Positions 31,371 to 43,550 of a stretch of DNA of 64,000 bases are shown here, piece by piece (position 1 is the stretch's first letter; the number at the start of each line of letters is the position of its first letter). The position numbers were made by a program, and so were the translations under genes. The stretch lies in contig JAKFVL010000032.1 of the NCBI GenBank assembly GCA_021732215.1, positions 62,001-126,000 on the forward strand. Reading direction: 5' to 3'. Source of the DNA: Hyphomicrobiales bacterium (GTDB taxonomy: Bacteria > Pseudomonadota > Alphaproteobacteria > Rhizobiales > Xanthobacteraceae). The notes beneath the pieces were generated by a model. It was not told the DNA's origin. It saw nothing but the letters and a program-made list of their open reading frames with translations, and searched no databases.

Positions 31371-32342
31371 TCAGGAGCGCGGGTGCGCCGTCCGATAGAC
31401 CTCCAGCAGCCGCTCGGCATCGACGCCGGTGTAAATCTGCGTGGTCGAGAGCGAGGCGTGGCCGAGCAATTCCTGGATCGCGCGCAGGTCGCCGCCGCGC
31501 GACAGCAAATGGGTGGCGAACGAATGGCGCAGCGCGTGTGGCGTGGCGCTATCGGGTAGTCCCAGCGAACCGCGCAGCCGCTCCATGGTGAGCTGGATGA
31601 TCCGCGGACTCAAAGGTCCGCCGCGCGCGCCGACGAAGATCGATGACGCCGCAGGCAGGTCATGCGGACACAGCGCGACGTAATCTGCGATCAGCGTCAG
31701 CACGTTCTGCAGCACCGGCACCATGCGGGTCTTGTTGCCTTTGCCGGTCACCACAAGCACGTCGCCTTCGCCTGGTGCGGGTACATCGCGGCGCTTGAGA
31801 CCGAGCGCTTCGGAGATACGCAGCCCCGAGCCATACAGCAGCGCCATCACGGCGGCGTCGCGCGCCAAAATCCATTGCTCGCGATTCTCGCCTGCGCGCA
31901 AATCGGCGTTGGCGATCTGTTTGGCGGCGGTCATCTGGATCGGCTTCGGCAGGCTCTTGGAAACCTTGGGCGCCCGTATGGCGGCCAGTGCCCCAACCTT
32001 GCCCCGACCTTCCCGCTCCAGAAATCGCCCGAAAGAACGCAGCCCCGCAAGCGCGCGCATCAAGGATCGTCCGGCAATGCCACTGCTGCGCCGCGACGCC
32101 ATGAAGGCGCGAATGTCGGTGGCCTCAAGGCTGGCGAATCGTTTCAGCGAAACCGTCTCGCCCCAATGCTCGCCCAGGAAGGCGATGCATTGCTGCAAAT
32201 CGCGGCCATAGGCCTCGAGTGTTTTTGGCGACAGCCGCCGTTCGCTGCGCAAATGCCCGAGCCATTGCGCGGCCGCGCTCTGGAAATCCGCCGCGGCGCA
32301 GGCGATCGGAGGCGTCTCGGTTGGTGCGGTTGATTCGGCCAT
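31371..32342 (-). CDS. xerC: Tyrosine recombinase XerC
   Basis: Site-specific recombinase that resolves chromosome dimers at dif with XerD. The 323-residue protein has an N-terminal SAM-like core-binding domain (about 18-115) and a catalytic domain with the full set Arg175, Lys201, His269, Arg272, His295 and nucleophile Tyr304 (in TTQIYTGVD). Divergence from priA is the usual alphaproteobacterial arrangement, and this supports XerC rather than a phage integrase. No att site or mobile genes flank it. Confidence 0.92.
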   Translation of the reverse strand: MAESTAPTETPPIACAAADFQSAAAQWLGHLRSERRLSPKTLEAYGRDLQQCIAFLGEHWGETVSLKRFASLEATDIRAFMASRRSSGIAGRSLMRALAGLRSFGRFLEREGRGKVGALAAIRAPKVSKSLPKPIQMTAAKQIANADLRAGENREQWILARDAAVMALLYGSGLRISEALGLKRRDVPAPGEGDVLVVTGKGNKTRMVPVLQNVLTLIADYVALCPHDLPAASSIFVGARGGPLSPRIIQLTMERLRGSLGLPDSATPHALRHSFATHLLSRGGDLRAIQELLGHASLSTTQIYTGVDAERLLEVYRTAHPRS

Positions 32343-32448
32343 GCAGGCTATCTTGCTGATCCAATGTCCCGCAATTGCGGCGCTTGACAGACCTTACTAT
32401 ATCGCACCCCTTTCCTTCACCGTCCCTTAATCCGGGTTTCCTGCCTCC

Positions 32449-34620
32449 ATGGTTAGACGTGTCGTCGATGTTCTCGTGCCGGTGGCGCTCGACCACACCT
32501 ATTCCTATGCGGTTCCGGAAGGCATGGAGCTGGCCCCCGGCGACGTGGTCATCGTGCCTCTGGCGTCCCGCGCTGTGACGGCGGTGGTCTGGGCCGAAAA
32601 TCCCTCGCCCGATCAACGGCTGCACAACCGTCTGAAGGACATCGACGAGAAATACGATGTGCCGCCGCTGCGGTCTGAGCTGCGCAGCTTCGTCGACTGG
32701 GTGTCGAACTACACGCTCTCCGCGCGCGGCATGGTGATGCGGATGACGCTCAAGATGGGCGACCTCGGCCCGGAGCGGATGCGGCCCGGTGTGCGGCTCG
32801 TCGGCGAGCCGCCGAAACGAATGACGCCCGCGCGCCGCCGCCTGATCGATGTGCTCTCCGACAGCCTGCTGCACGGTAAGTCGGAAGCGGCAAGGGAAGC
32901 CGGCGTCAGTCCCGGCGTCATCGATGGCCTGGTCGATGAAGGCACGCTTGTCGTCGAGCCATTGCCGAAACCGCCGCCTCCTCCCGCGCCCGATCCCTCG
33001 TTTGCCAGCCCTGAGTTTTCGCCCGAACAACAGACCGCGGCGGAAACCCTGCGTGCGCTCGCCGCAAGAAACGAGTTCGCCGTCGCACTGCTCGACGGCG
33101 TCACCGGTTCCGGCAAAACGGAAGTGTATTTCGAGGCCGTCGCCGAAACCATCCGGCGCGGCAGGCAGGCGATGATCCTGATGCCGGAGATCGCGCTCAC
33201 CGGACAGTTTCTCGATCGCTTCGCAGATCGCTTCGGCGTGCGGCCGCTGGAATGGCATTCGGACCTCTCGCCGCGCACACGCGCGCGCAACTGGGCGGCG
33301 ATGGCGAGCGGCGAGTCGCAGGTCGTGGTCGGTGCGCGCTCGGCGCTGTTTCTGCCTTATGCCGATCTCGGATTGATCGTCGTCGATGAAGAACACGATC
33401 AGGCGTACAAGCAAGATGACGGCGCGCATTATCATGCGCGCGACATGGCGGTGGTGCGTGCCAGCATCGCGAAAATTTCAGTCATCCTTGCGTCCGCCAC
33501 CCCGTCGGTCGAGACCGAGGTCAACGCGCGCAAGGGCCGTTATCGCCGCGTCGTGCTGCCGGAGCGCTTCGGAGGGCAGTATCTTCCCAATATCGAAACC
33601 ATCGATCTGAGGCGTGCGCCGCCGGCGCGCGGCAAATTCATTTCGCCACCGCTGGCGGAGGCGATCCAGACTGCGATCGGCCGGGGCGAGCAGGCATTGC
33701 TGTTCCTCAACCGCCGGGGCTACGCGCCGCTGACGCTGTGCCGGTCGTGCGGGCATCGCTTTGCCTGCACCATCTGCGATGCATGGCTGGTCGATCACCG
33801 CTTCCGCCATCGTCTCGTCTGCCATCACTGCGGATTCTCGATGGCGCGGCCGCATGCTTGTCCGCAGTGCCAGGCCGAGGAGTCGCTTGCCGCGATCGGC
33901 CCCGGCGTCGAACGCTTGCAGGAAGAAGCAGCCGCGCTTTTTCCGGACGCGCGCTCCATGGTTTTGTCCAGCGATCTGATTACCTCGATCGAGGCGATGC
34001 GCGCGGAATTGACCGAAATCGCCGAGGGCCGTGTCGATCTCATCATCGGCACGCAACTGGTGGCCAAGGGCCATCATTTTCCGCGACTTAATCTGGTCGG
34101 CGTCGTCGATGCCGACCTCGGACTCGGCAACGGCGATCCGCGCGCCGCCGAGCGGACATTCCAGTTGCTCAATCAGGTGATCGGGCGGGCCGGGCGCGAG
34201 CAGGGTCACGGCCATGGCCTGCTCCAGACCCATCAGCCAGACCATCCGGTGATGAAGGCGCTGGTCGCCGGCGATCGTGAGGCATTTTATGACAGCGAGA
34301 TTGCCGGGCGCGAGCGCACCGGGTACCCGCCGTTCGGACGGCTTGCGAGCCTGATCGTGTCGGCGGGAGATCGCCCGAGCGCAGAAGGGTTTGCGCGAAA
34401 GCTGGCAAACGCCGCACCGCGCGACGAACGCATTCAGGTGCTTGGCCCCGCCGAGGCGCCGCTCGCCGTCATCAAGGGCCGCTATCGCTTTCGTCTGCTG
34501 CTCAAGTCGGCGCGAGGTGTCGATCTGTCGCAATATCTGCGGGACTGGCTCGCTTCCGGGCCGAAGACGAAGGGCAATCTCAAGCTCGAGATCGACGTCG
34601 ATCCGCAGAGCTTCCTGTAG
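32449..34620 (+). CDS. priA: Primosomal protein N' (replication restart helicase PriA)
   Basis: 3'-to-5' DNA helicase that reloads the replisome at stalled forks. The 723 residues contain the N-terminal 3'-DNA-binding domain (PVALDHTYSYAVPEGMELAPGDVV), Walker A GVTGSGKT (about 217-225), the DEEHD box and zinc-binding cysteines (CRSCGHRFACTICDAW, CHHCG, CPQC) in the helicase core. The C-terminal domain is complete. The promoter must lie in the 106-base gap shared with xerC. Confidence 0.96.
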   Translation: MVRRVVDVLVPVALDHTYSYAVPEGMELAPGDVVIVPLASRAVTAVVWAENPSPDQRLHNRLKDIDEKYDVPPLRSELRSFVDWVSNYTLSARGMVMRMTLKMGDLGPERMRPGVRLVGEPPKRMTPARRRLIDVLSDSLLHGKSEAAREAGVSPGVIDGLVDEGTLVVEPLPKPPPPPAPDPSFASPEFSPEQQTAAETLRALAARNEFAVALLDGVTGSGKTEVYFEAVAETIRRGRQAMILMPEIALTGQFLDRFADRFGVRPLEWHSDLSPRTRARNWAAMASGESQVVVGARSALFLPYADLGLIVVDEEHDQAYKQDDGAHYHARDMAVVRASIAKISVILASATPSVETEVNARKGRYRRVVLPERFGGQYLPNIETIDLRRAPPARGKFISPPLAEAIQTAIGRGEQALLFLNRRGYAPLTLCRSCGHRFACTICDAWLVDHRFRHRLVCHHCGFSMARPHACPQCQAEESLAAIGPGVERLQEEAAALFPDARSMVLSSDLITSIEAMRAELTEIAEGRVDLIIGTQLVAKGHHFPRLNLVGVVDADLGLGNGDPRAAERTFQLLNQVIGRAGREQGHGHGLLQTHQPDHPVMKALVAGDREAFYDSEIAGRERTGYPPFGRLASLIVSAGDRPSAEGFARKLANAAPRDERIQVLGPAEAPLAVIKGRYRFRLLLKSARGVDLSQYLRDWLASGPKTKGNLKLEIDVDPQSFL

Positions 34621-34749
34621 GTTACCGCTGCGCGCCAACGCCGGGCTTGCAGCGCAGCAACGATTTGACTTTGCGGCATCCGGCAATGCGCTCATCATGA
34701 GACGGCTTCCAACGCCAGAACCATAAAAAGATACACAAAGGGAAACGTC

Positions 34750-35700
34750 ATGAGGTCGATTGCCATTGCCGCTATCCTGACTGCGTTTTCGTCTGCCGCG
34801 TTCGCGCAGACGCCGACGTGGTCGCCGCCGCCGGAGAGCCAGCGCTGTCCTTCGAAATGGGGCGCCAACGATGAACGGGGTTCGATGAATCATCAGAAGC
34901 CGGTGACCGTCCAGAATGCGGCCAAGCTGATCAAGACTGGTGAAGTCATCGAGATGGCGCATGTGCTCGGGCCGACGATGCCGTTCTTCGGCACGCGCCG
35001 CTTCGACGTGCATGCCAAGCGCACCTTCATGAACCAGCCCTCGAACCGCCGCGGCTCGAACGAGGAAATCGTCATCTCCGAAATCGGCCAGGTCGGCACC
35101 CAGTTCGACGGCTTCGCGCACCAGACGCACGAGGACAGCTGGTACAACTGCGTGAAGGTCAGCGAGAACGCGACGCGCAGCGGATTCTCCAAGTACGGCG
35201 TCCATGGCGTCGGCCAGATTTTCACGCGCGGCGTGATGATCGACGTTGCAGGCTTCAAGGGCGTCGAGATGCTCGGCGACAATTACGAGATCACGGTCGA
35301 GGATCTCGAAGGCGCGATGAAGAAGCAGAACATCACGCTGCAGGCGGGCGACGCGGTGCTGATTCACACCGGCTGGGGCAAACTGTACGGCAAGGACAAC
35401 CCTCGCTATGTCAAGTCGTGTCCCGGCATCGGCGTCAAGGCGGCGCAATGGCTGATTGCGAAAGATCCGCTGCTGCTCGGCGCCGACAACTGGCCGGTCG
35501 AAGTCAGCCCCGGCCCGGACCCGCTGATCTCGCTGCCGGTGCATCAGATCGCGCTGGTGGTGAACGGCGTGCATCTGCTCGAAAACGTCAAGCTCGACGA
35601 AATGGCGCAGAAGCAGATTTCCGAATTCGCCTTCGTCATGCAGCCACTGAAGATGCAGGGCGGGTCGGGCTCGACGGTCTCCCCGGTGGCGATCAGGTAG
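34750..35700 (+). CDS. Secreted cyclase-family (kynurenine formamidase-like) protein with altered metal motif
   Basis: A 316-residue protein with a signal peptide (1-20, ending AAFAQ), so periplasmic or secreted. The fold signatures of the cyclase / formamidase family are visible (IEMAHVLGPTMPFFG, GTQFDGFAHQ, GDAVLIHTGWG, PLISLPVHQIALVVNGVHLLENV). In the metal motif HxGTHxDxxxH the first two histidines are Gln114 and Gln118, while Asp120 and His124 remain. The reaction is unknown. It stands alone, followed by repeat-rich DNA. Confidence 0.85.
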   Translation: MRSIAIAAILTAFSSAAFAQTPTWSPPPESQRCPSKWGANDERGSMNHQKPVTVQNAAKLIKTGEVIEMAHVLGPTMPFFGTRRFDVHAKRTFMNQPSNRRGSNEEIVISEIGQVGTQFDGFAHQTHEDSWYNCVKVSENATRSGFSKYGVHGVGQIFTRGVMIDVAGFKGVEMLGDNYEITVEDLEGAMKKQNITLQAGDAVLIHTGWGKLYGKDNPRYVKSCPGIGVKAAQWLIAKDPLLLGADNWPVEVSPGPDPLISLPVHQIALVVNGVHLLENVKLDEMAQKQISEFAFVMQPLKMQGGSGSTVSPVAIR

Positions 35701-35716
35701 GGGCGGTTTCGATGTG

Positions 35717-35744
35717 GTCCCTGCGAAAGCAGGGACCCATAGCC
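35717..35744. repeat. Solo copy of the GTCCCTGC-gaaa-GCAGGGAC palindrome
   Basis: GTCCCTGC and GCAGGGAC pair over 8 bp around GAAA and are followed by CCATAGCC. The sequence is identical over 28 bases to the terminal repeat of the GIY-YIG unit at 43551-43940. Confidence 0.85.
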
Positions 35745-35821
35745 ACGGTGCGCGTTGGGATTCACTGAACGAGTCGCAGGGTCTTTTCTGTCGCCAGTCT
35801 CGCTCCTGCTGAGGCGTATGG

Positions 35822-35853
35822 ATTCCGGACAGCCGCTGCGCGGCTTCCGGAAT
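35822..35853. repeat. Hairpin repeat remnant
   Basis: ATTCCGGA (35822-35829) pairs with TCCGGAAT (35846-35853), and the inner AGCCGC (35831-35836) pairs with GCGGCT (35840-35845), with one bulged base. Confidence 0.7.
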
Positions 35854-35946
35854 GACGAAGTAGGGATGTGCATCATCGCCCCTGTTGTTTGCGGCGCGGG
35901 GTTCGCCGGATTTCATTTGGTCCGTTACCCTCTTGTGAGAGGGCGC

Positions 35947-36050
35947 GCGGAACGCCGGACGCATCGTGCGTCCGCAGCCTCGTGTGTAAAAGTGAGTTTG
36001 AACACACGAGCGTCGTCACCACGGATGCCGAACATCGTCCGGCGTTCCGC
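35947..36050. repeat. Nested three-stem palindromic element
   Basis: Outer 14-bp arms GCGGAACGCCGGAC (35947-35960) and 36037-36050 are exact reverse complements. Inside are two further perfect hairpins: GGACGCA / TGCGTCC (35957-35973, sharing four bases with the outer arm) and CTCGTGTGT / ACACACGAG (35979-35987 / 36002-36010). Confidence 0.85.
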
Positions 36051-36505
36051 ACGCGGTGGTTTTTTCGGCTTGCTTCGTGCTCTCCCCGGTGGCGATTGAT
36101 ACGCTTGAATTCGTCACCGTCGGGATTGAGCTGTCCGGAACAACTCCGGTGGTTTCCCGCGTGCCGGTCGGCAACATGGGCGCTCCGCTCCCTTGAGGCC
36201 AGCGACGGGCCTCGGGACCACACGACTTGGGCCGGCGCGCAAGGCGATGCCGGTGGAGCGAATCTCCGCTCCGGCCAACACCGCGCAGCGTCGTCGTCAG
36301 CGCATCAGTGAAGTGGGTCCATAGATGTATCGGCTACCCCTGCGGAGCACGGCCCTCACATCCCCAGCCACCTCACATCCCGCGCCTGACGCTGCCGCGT
36401 CCACCGCACCCCGCCCCGCAATCCGTGACGATCGCGTATCGCCCCTCACAGTGGGACGGGATGCGTATGACTATATTCCTAAAAAAAAGAATGTCAAGCG
36501 GTCAG

Positions 36506-36611
36506 CCCCTCATGGTGAGGAAGCGCGTCACGCGCGTCTCGAACCATGAGGCCGGATGCGTGTCTCTATCCTTCGAGACGCGCTCCTGCGAAGCGCTCCT
36601 CAGGATGGGGA
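36506..36611. repeat. Multi-branched repeat, copy 1
   Basis: Built like the element at 50416-50526: outer arms around CCTCATGGTGAGGA and TCCTCAGGATGGGG, inner GTCTCGAAcCAT and ATCCTTCGAGAC, and hairpins GCGCGTCACGCGC and GCGCTCCTGCGAAGCGC. Confidence 0.8.
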
Positions 36612-36812
36612 GAGTTGCCTCCGGAGTTTGGCGGATTACGCTGCGCCAATCCGCCCCACGGGCTGTCATTGCCGAGCTTGATCCGCGATCCGGCTTCTTC
36701 GGGAAATGGTTTTGAAGATGGATCACCGGGTCAAGCCCGGTGATGACGATCTGAGAATGACGCGCCGCTGTGCCATCTCTCGGTGCAATTCCGGGTTTGT
36801 CCTCAAACGAAA

Positions 36813-36837
36813 AAGGCCGGCACTTCATGCCGGCCTT
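36813..36837 (-). terminator. Rho-independent terminator of rlpA
   Basis: AAGGCCGGCA (36813-36822) pairs with TGCCGGCCTT (36828-36837) around CTTCA. On the minus strand the stem is followed by TTTCG, extending the T-tract. It lies 80 bases beyond the rlpA stop. Confidence 0.85.
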
Positions 36838-36916
36838 CTCCATTCCAGACTGTACGCAACGCGACATCACATGACGCAACTCAACGCCACATCACTCGAC
36901 GCTACTAAAGCAACGC

Positions 36917-37354
36917 TTACAGGGCTTCCGCGACGACGCGGCCGACACCGCGGCCGGTCATACCGATCGCCTGCGCAGCACCCTTCGACAGATCGAGCAC
37001 CCGGCCGCGAACGAACGGCCCGCGGTCATTGATCGTAACGACGACGCTGCGGCTGCCATGAGTGACGCGCAGCCGGGTGCCGAAAGGCAGCGAGCGGTGG
37101 GCGGCAGTCATACCGCCGGGGTTGAAGCGTGCGCCGGAGGCGGTGCGCCGTCCGGCCAGCTCATTGCCATAGTAGGACGCCATGCCGCTGAAGCTGCGGC
37201 TGGAGCCGAGCGATGCATTGGCGTTCAGCGGGTTTTTGCGGATTTTTGCGGAGGCCTCGGTCAGTCCGCCGGCGAAGGTGAGCGCAACAAGCGTGGCCGC
37301 ACAGATCGCAAGCGGCCGGGCCATCCGTGAGGACGGCTTCAAGGTTCGATACAT
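36917..37354 (-). CDS. rlpA: RlpA-like double-psi beta-barrel protein
   Basis: A 145-residue exported protein. The N-terminus has a signal sequence (about 1-37, ending EASAK) without an obvious lipobox cysteine. The RlpA DPBB domain (about 55-140) has [51 protein letters not shown] and AAQAIGM. The catalytic-type Asp in NDRGPF is present. Family members are septal lytic transglycosylases that cut denuded peptidoglycan. It lacks a SPOR domain, unlike E. coli RlpA, so septal targeting is uncertain. Confidence 0.88.
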   Translation of the reverse strand: MYRTLKPSSRMARPLAICAATLVALTFAGGLTEASAKIRKNPLNANASLGSSRSFSGMASYYGNELAGRRTASGARFNPGGMTAAHRSLPFGTRLRVTHGSRSVVVTINDRGPFVRGRVLDLSKGAAQAIGMTGRGVGRVVAEAL

Positions 37355-37539
37355 ATAGTGTGTCCCTCAGAAAGTATTGCCACATCCGTGGCAAGTGAAA
37401 CCCCCATCCCTGGGTCGATGACGGGCCTGTTGACGGACCAATAAGGCGAGAAATAGGCACGCGAGTTCGTATTACTTCTTGAAAGTTCGCGAATCACTGT
37501 GCAGCAATACGTGTACTGCGAGAATTATTTGGAAAATAT

Positions 37540-37561
37540 AGTATAGGATACTGTCTATACT
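37540..37561. promoter_or_regulatory. AT-rich inverted repeat
   Basis: AGTATAG (37540-37546) and CTATACT (37555-37561) are exact reverse complements separated by 8 bases, in a locally AT-rich patch between rlpA and atpH. This is operator-like symmetry with unknown binder. Confidence 0.4.
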
Positions 37562-37911
37562 TGAGGTTGCTGAACAACCGAGTCTTGCCAGTGCATGGCC
37601 AGCATTCAGCAAGTATTCGCACCCGGACGAATCTCGCGGCAACGCCGATATCGCAGGAGCCAGAGGACTGCCGGGGCGGCTTCCAGGATTGCGGACTTTC
37701 TGGTCCCGGCTTCGGCTGGCGAATCGCCCGCCGGAAGCTGGCGGAAGGCGGTCCGGACGATGGCCGGCGCACCTCTGCTGGCCGCCTGCCGGAACTCGCG
37801 ATGCGACCTTTGGCCCATACGAAATTCCGTGTGAGCGAGTGCGCGATGAATGTGCAGGAAACAGGCGAAAAATAACGGTTTCAGCTCCGGCCGAATCCAA
37901 TTTCGGTGATG

Positions 37912-37940
37912 TTGCACCTGCGCTGTGCGTGTGTTAGCAA
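37912..37940 (+). promoter_or_regulatory. Possible atp promoter
   Basis: TTGCAC (37912-37917), 17 bases, TAGCAA (37935-37940). The -10 match is poor. If used, it would give a leader of about 150 nucleotides that contains the CTTGA/TCAAG ladder. Confidence 0.3.
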
Positions 37941-37993
37941 ACCCGCGATTTTGGGGTGCCGGTACGACCGTATCGGCGGCAAATCGAAGTCCA

Positions 37994-38037
37994 GCTTGAA
38001 ACTCAAGCCCTTGAATTCTCAAGGACAGAGCCTTGAG
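37994..38037 (+). promoter_or_regulatory. Ladder of mutually exclusive hairpins upstream of atpH
   Basis: GCTTGA (37994-37999) pairs with TCAAGC (38003-38008). CCTTGA (38009-38014) pairs with TCAAGG (38019-38024). CTCAAGG (38018-38024) can instead pair with CCTTGAG (38031-38037). The last two structures share bases and cannot coexist. The ladder ends about 60 bases before the atpH start. Confidence 0.5.
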
Positions 38038-38098
38038 GGGTCGGCGCCGCGCCTGGCGACGGATTCCTCGCGGTTCCGGCAGCAATAAAGAGCGCGTG

Positions 38099-40191
<2,093 letters not shown>

Positions 40192-40221
40192 GGAATGCGA
40201 ACGAACGCTCTCTTTCTGTTA

Positions 40222-40242
40222 CCTCCCCCACAAGGGGGGAGG
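40222..40242. repeat. G/C-run palindrome between atpA and atpG
   Basis: CCTCCCCC (40222-40229) pairs with GGGGGAGG (40235-40242) around ACAAG. On the reverse strand it reads CCTCCCCC-TTGTG-GGGGAGG, matching the first hairpin of the DUF559-flanking repeat at 52823-52845. It lies inside an essential operon, in the only long gap between atp genes. Confidence 0.75.
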
Positions 40243-40276
40243 GAATACGTCCGAGTTCGGGGATAGGTTAGCCGCA

Positions 40277-41155
40277 ATGGCCAGTTTGAAAGACATGCGG
40301 GTCCGCATCGCCTCGACCAAGGCGACGCAGAAGATCACCAAGGCCATGCAGATGGTCGCGGCCTCCAAGCTGCGCCGCGCGCAGACCGCCGCCGAAGCCG
40401 CGCGGCCCTATGCCGAGCGCATGGAAGCGGTGATCGGCAATATCGCGGGCGCGGCGGCTGCGACCGGAACGGGTCCGGCCTTGATGGCGGGCACCGGCAA
40501 CGACAAGGTGCACTTGCTGCTGGTCTGCACCGGCGAGCGCGGTCTCTCCGGCGCGTTCAACTCGTCGATCGTGCGTCTGGCGCGCGACCGTGCGCTTTCG
40601 CTGATGGGGCAAGGCAAAGAGGTCAAGTTTTTCTGCGTCGGCCGCAAGGGCTACGAGCAGTTGCGCCGCCAGTTCGACAAGCAGATCGTCGAGAATATCG
40701 AGCTGCGCTCGGTCAAGGTGCTGGGTTTCACCAACGCCAACGATATCGCCAGGAAGATCATCGCGCGTTACGAGGCCGGCGAATTCGACATCTGCACACT
40801 GTTTTTTTCGCGCTTCAAGTCGGTGATCTCGCAGGTCCCGACCGCACAGCAGATCATTCCGCTGGTGATCGAAGACAAGCCCGCGGGTGCCGCGCCGCTC
40901 GCGCCGTATGAGTACGAACCGTCGGAAGACGAGATTTTGGCCGACCTGATGCCGCGCAATCTTGCGGTGCAGATTTTCCGCGCGCTGCTCGAAAACAACG
41001 CCTCGTTCTACGGTGCGCAGATGTCGGCGATGGACAACGCCACGCGCAACGCCGGCGACATGATCCGCAAGCAGACCTTGATCTACAACCGTACCCGTCA
41101 GGCGATGATTACGAAGGAACTGATCGAAATCATCTCGGGCGCCGAGGCGGTTTAA
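40277..41155 (+). CDS. atpG: ATP synthase F1 gamma subunit
   Basis: Central-stalk subunit (292 residues) whose rotation drives catalysis. The N-terminal helix [20 protein letters not shown] ... [13 protein letters not shown] and the C-terminal helix ([36 protein letters not shown]) form the coiled-coil shaft. ATG 40277 is used; the frame is open upstream through the palindrome but those residues are not conserved. Confidence 0.97.
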   Translation: MASLKDMRVRIASTKATQKITKAMQMVAASKLRRAQTAAEAARPYAERMEAVIGNIAGAAAATGTGPALMAGTGNDKVHLLLVCTGERGLSGAFNSSIVRLARDRALSLMGQGKEVKFFCVGRKGYEQLRRQFDKQIVENIELRSVKVLGFTNANDIARKIIARYEAGEFDICTLFFSRFKSVISQVPTAQQIIPLVIEDKPAGAAPLAPYEYEPSEDEILADLMPRNLAVQIFRALLENNASFYGAQMSAMDNATRNAGDMIRKQTLIYNRTRQAMITKELIEIISGAEAV

Positions 41156-41174
41156 CGAACCGACACAAGAATAA

Positions 41175-42644
<1,470 letters not shown>

Positions 42645-42647
42645 GCG

Positions 42648-42893
42648 ATGCGGAAATGGACGGTCGCGGCGCATGCCGCGATTGTCGTCATGGCAGCCAT
42701 TGGCGGTTTGGTCGGGCGCGCCAGTTACGGAATTAGTTGTGTTTATGCAAAGCAGCCGTACGGGTCGGCCTGCAGCGAATGGGAGGCGCTCGGCGCCTTC
42801 CTCCAGTTTTCGCTTCCGGTCGCCGCGGTGTTTTATGCAGTGTGGGGCATCATTGTTTTCGCCCGGCGGGCAAACAGGAAGAACATAGGGTAG
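42648..42893 (+). CDS. Small two-helix membrane protein inserted in the atp operon
   Basis: An unrecognised 81-residue protein. Hydrophobic helices lie at about 5-24 and 49-72. The short N-terminus (RK) and the C-terminus (RRANRK) are basic, predicting both ends in the cytoplasm. The 24-residue periplasmic loop carries two cysteines, Cys31 and Cys42, that could form a disulfide. It starts three bases after atpD and ends three bases before atpC, so it is translated as part of the operon. It does not resemble the known F0 a, b or c subunits or AtpI in an obvious way. Confidence 0.8.
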   Translation: MRKWTVAAHAAIVVMAAIGGLVGRASYGISCVYAKQPYGSACSEWEALGAFLQFSLPVAAVFYAVWGIIVFARRANRKNIG

Positions 42894-42896
42894 ATC

Positions 42897-43304
42897 ATGG
42901 CCACTCTTCACTTCGAACTCGTCTCGCCCGAGAAGCTCGCGTTCTCCGGCGAAGTCGATCAGGTCGACGTGCCCGGCGTTGACGGCGACTTCGGCGTGAT
43001 GGCCGGCCATGCGCCGATGGTCGCGAGCGTGCGTCCCGGAATTCTGACCGTCACGGCCGGCGGCAAGCATGAGAAGATCGTCGTGCTCGGCGGTCTTGCC
43101 GAAGTGTCGGACAAGGGTCTGACGGTTCTCGCCGAGACCGCGATGTCGGTGCAGGACGTCGACAAGGCGGCCTTCGCCGAACAGATCGCGCAGATGGAAG
43201 CCGATCTGAAGGAAGAAGAGGGCAGTGCGCTCGATCGCGCCATCGAGCGGCTCGACCATTTCAAGACGATCCAGCAGCACATCGTCTCAACCGCGATGCA
43301 TTGA
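42897..43304 (+). CDS. atpC: ATP synthase F1 epsilon subunit
   Basis: Rotor-associated inhibitory subunit (135 residues). The N-terminal beta-sandwich ([38 protein letters not shown]) is complete, and the C-terminal helical hairpin region reads [19 protein letters not shown]. It is the last gene of the operon. No clear terminator follows; the next 290 bases are repeat DNA. Confidence 0.96.
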   Translation: MATLHFELVSPEKLAFSGEVDQVDVPGVDGDFGVMAGHAPMVASVRPGILTVTAGGKHEKIVVLGGLAEVSDKGLTVLAETAMSVQDVDKAAFAEQIAQMEADLKEEEGSALDRAIERLDHFKTIQQHIVSTAMH

Positions 43305-43394
43305 GCTGCGCTGGTCGCCGCCGCCGCATCTGCCGCCCTGCCGTGCGACGCCTTGCGACAGATTGGTAGCTCTGTCAGCCGAGCAATTGCTTCC

Positions 43395-43429
43395 GAGGCT
43401 ATGGCTCCCTGCTTTCGCAGGGACGACCC
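43395..43429. repeat. Solo copy of the GIY-YIG unit terminal repeat
   Basis: This matches the right terminal repeat of the GIY-YIG unit over 33 bases with one substitution in the stem (CTCCCTGC for GTCCCTGC). It is inverted relative to the left terminal repeat 122 bases away, so together they also bracket a 125-base gene-free segment. Confidence 0.85.
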
Positions 43430-43550
43430 ACTTCGAGCAGTTTCTTTTGTTGCGGGGATGACGATTGGATCGCGGAGCCGCGCAGCCGGCTCGCTGATGC
43501 TGGCGCGCCAACCTGCAAGAGTTGGCAATGGTCATCGCCTCGGAAACACT

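Larger units (their letters stand above)
35701..36916. other. 1.2-kb gene-free stretch built of palindromic repeats
   Basis: No ORF here resembles a protein. The interval holds at least four separate palindromic elements, listed individually at 35717, 35822, 35947 and 36506, and the rlpA terminator. Its C/G-poor and A-rich patches (for example the A8 run near 36481) and lack of coding bias contrast with the neighbouring genes. Confidence 0.8.
37355..38098. other. Long intergenic region upstream of the atp operon
   Basis: About 740 bases with no supportable gene; the ORFs in it are compositionally random and match no family. It holds the rlpA promoter side, an AT-rich inverted repeat at 37540-37561, a possible promoter at 37912-37940, and a ladder of CTTGA/TCAAG words at 37994-38037 in the probable atp leader. 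Confidence 0.7.

Noticed and set aside
31371-32342. Phage integrase / integrative element
   Set aside because: The recombinase sits beside priA as xerC does in related bacteria; no att repeats, tRNA or phage genes are nearby.
33478-35964. 828-codon minus-strand ORF
   Set aside because: Antisense to priA and the cyclase gene; low-complexity Arg/His/Ala content and no family resemblance.
36227-36715. 162-codon plus-strand ORF in the cyclase-rlpA gap
   Set aside because: It runs through two palindromic repeats, has Pro/Arg-rich random composition and no family resemblance.
37472-37900. ORFs on both strands before atpH
   Set aside because: No ribosome site, no domain, and overlapping ORFs in several frames of equal quality; most likely non-coding.
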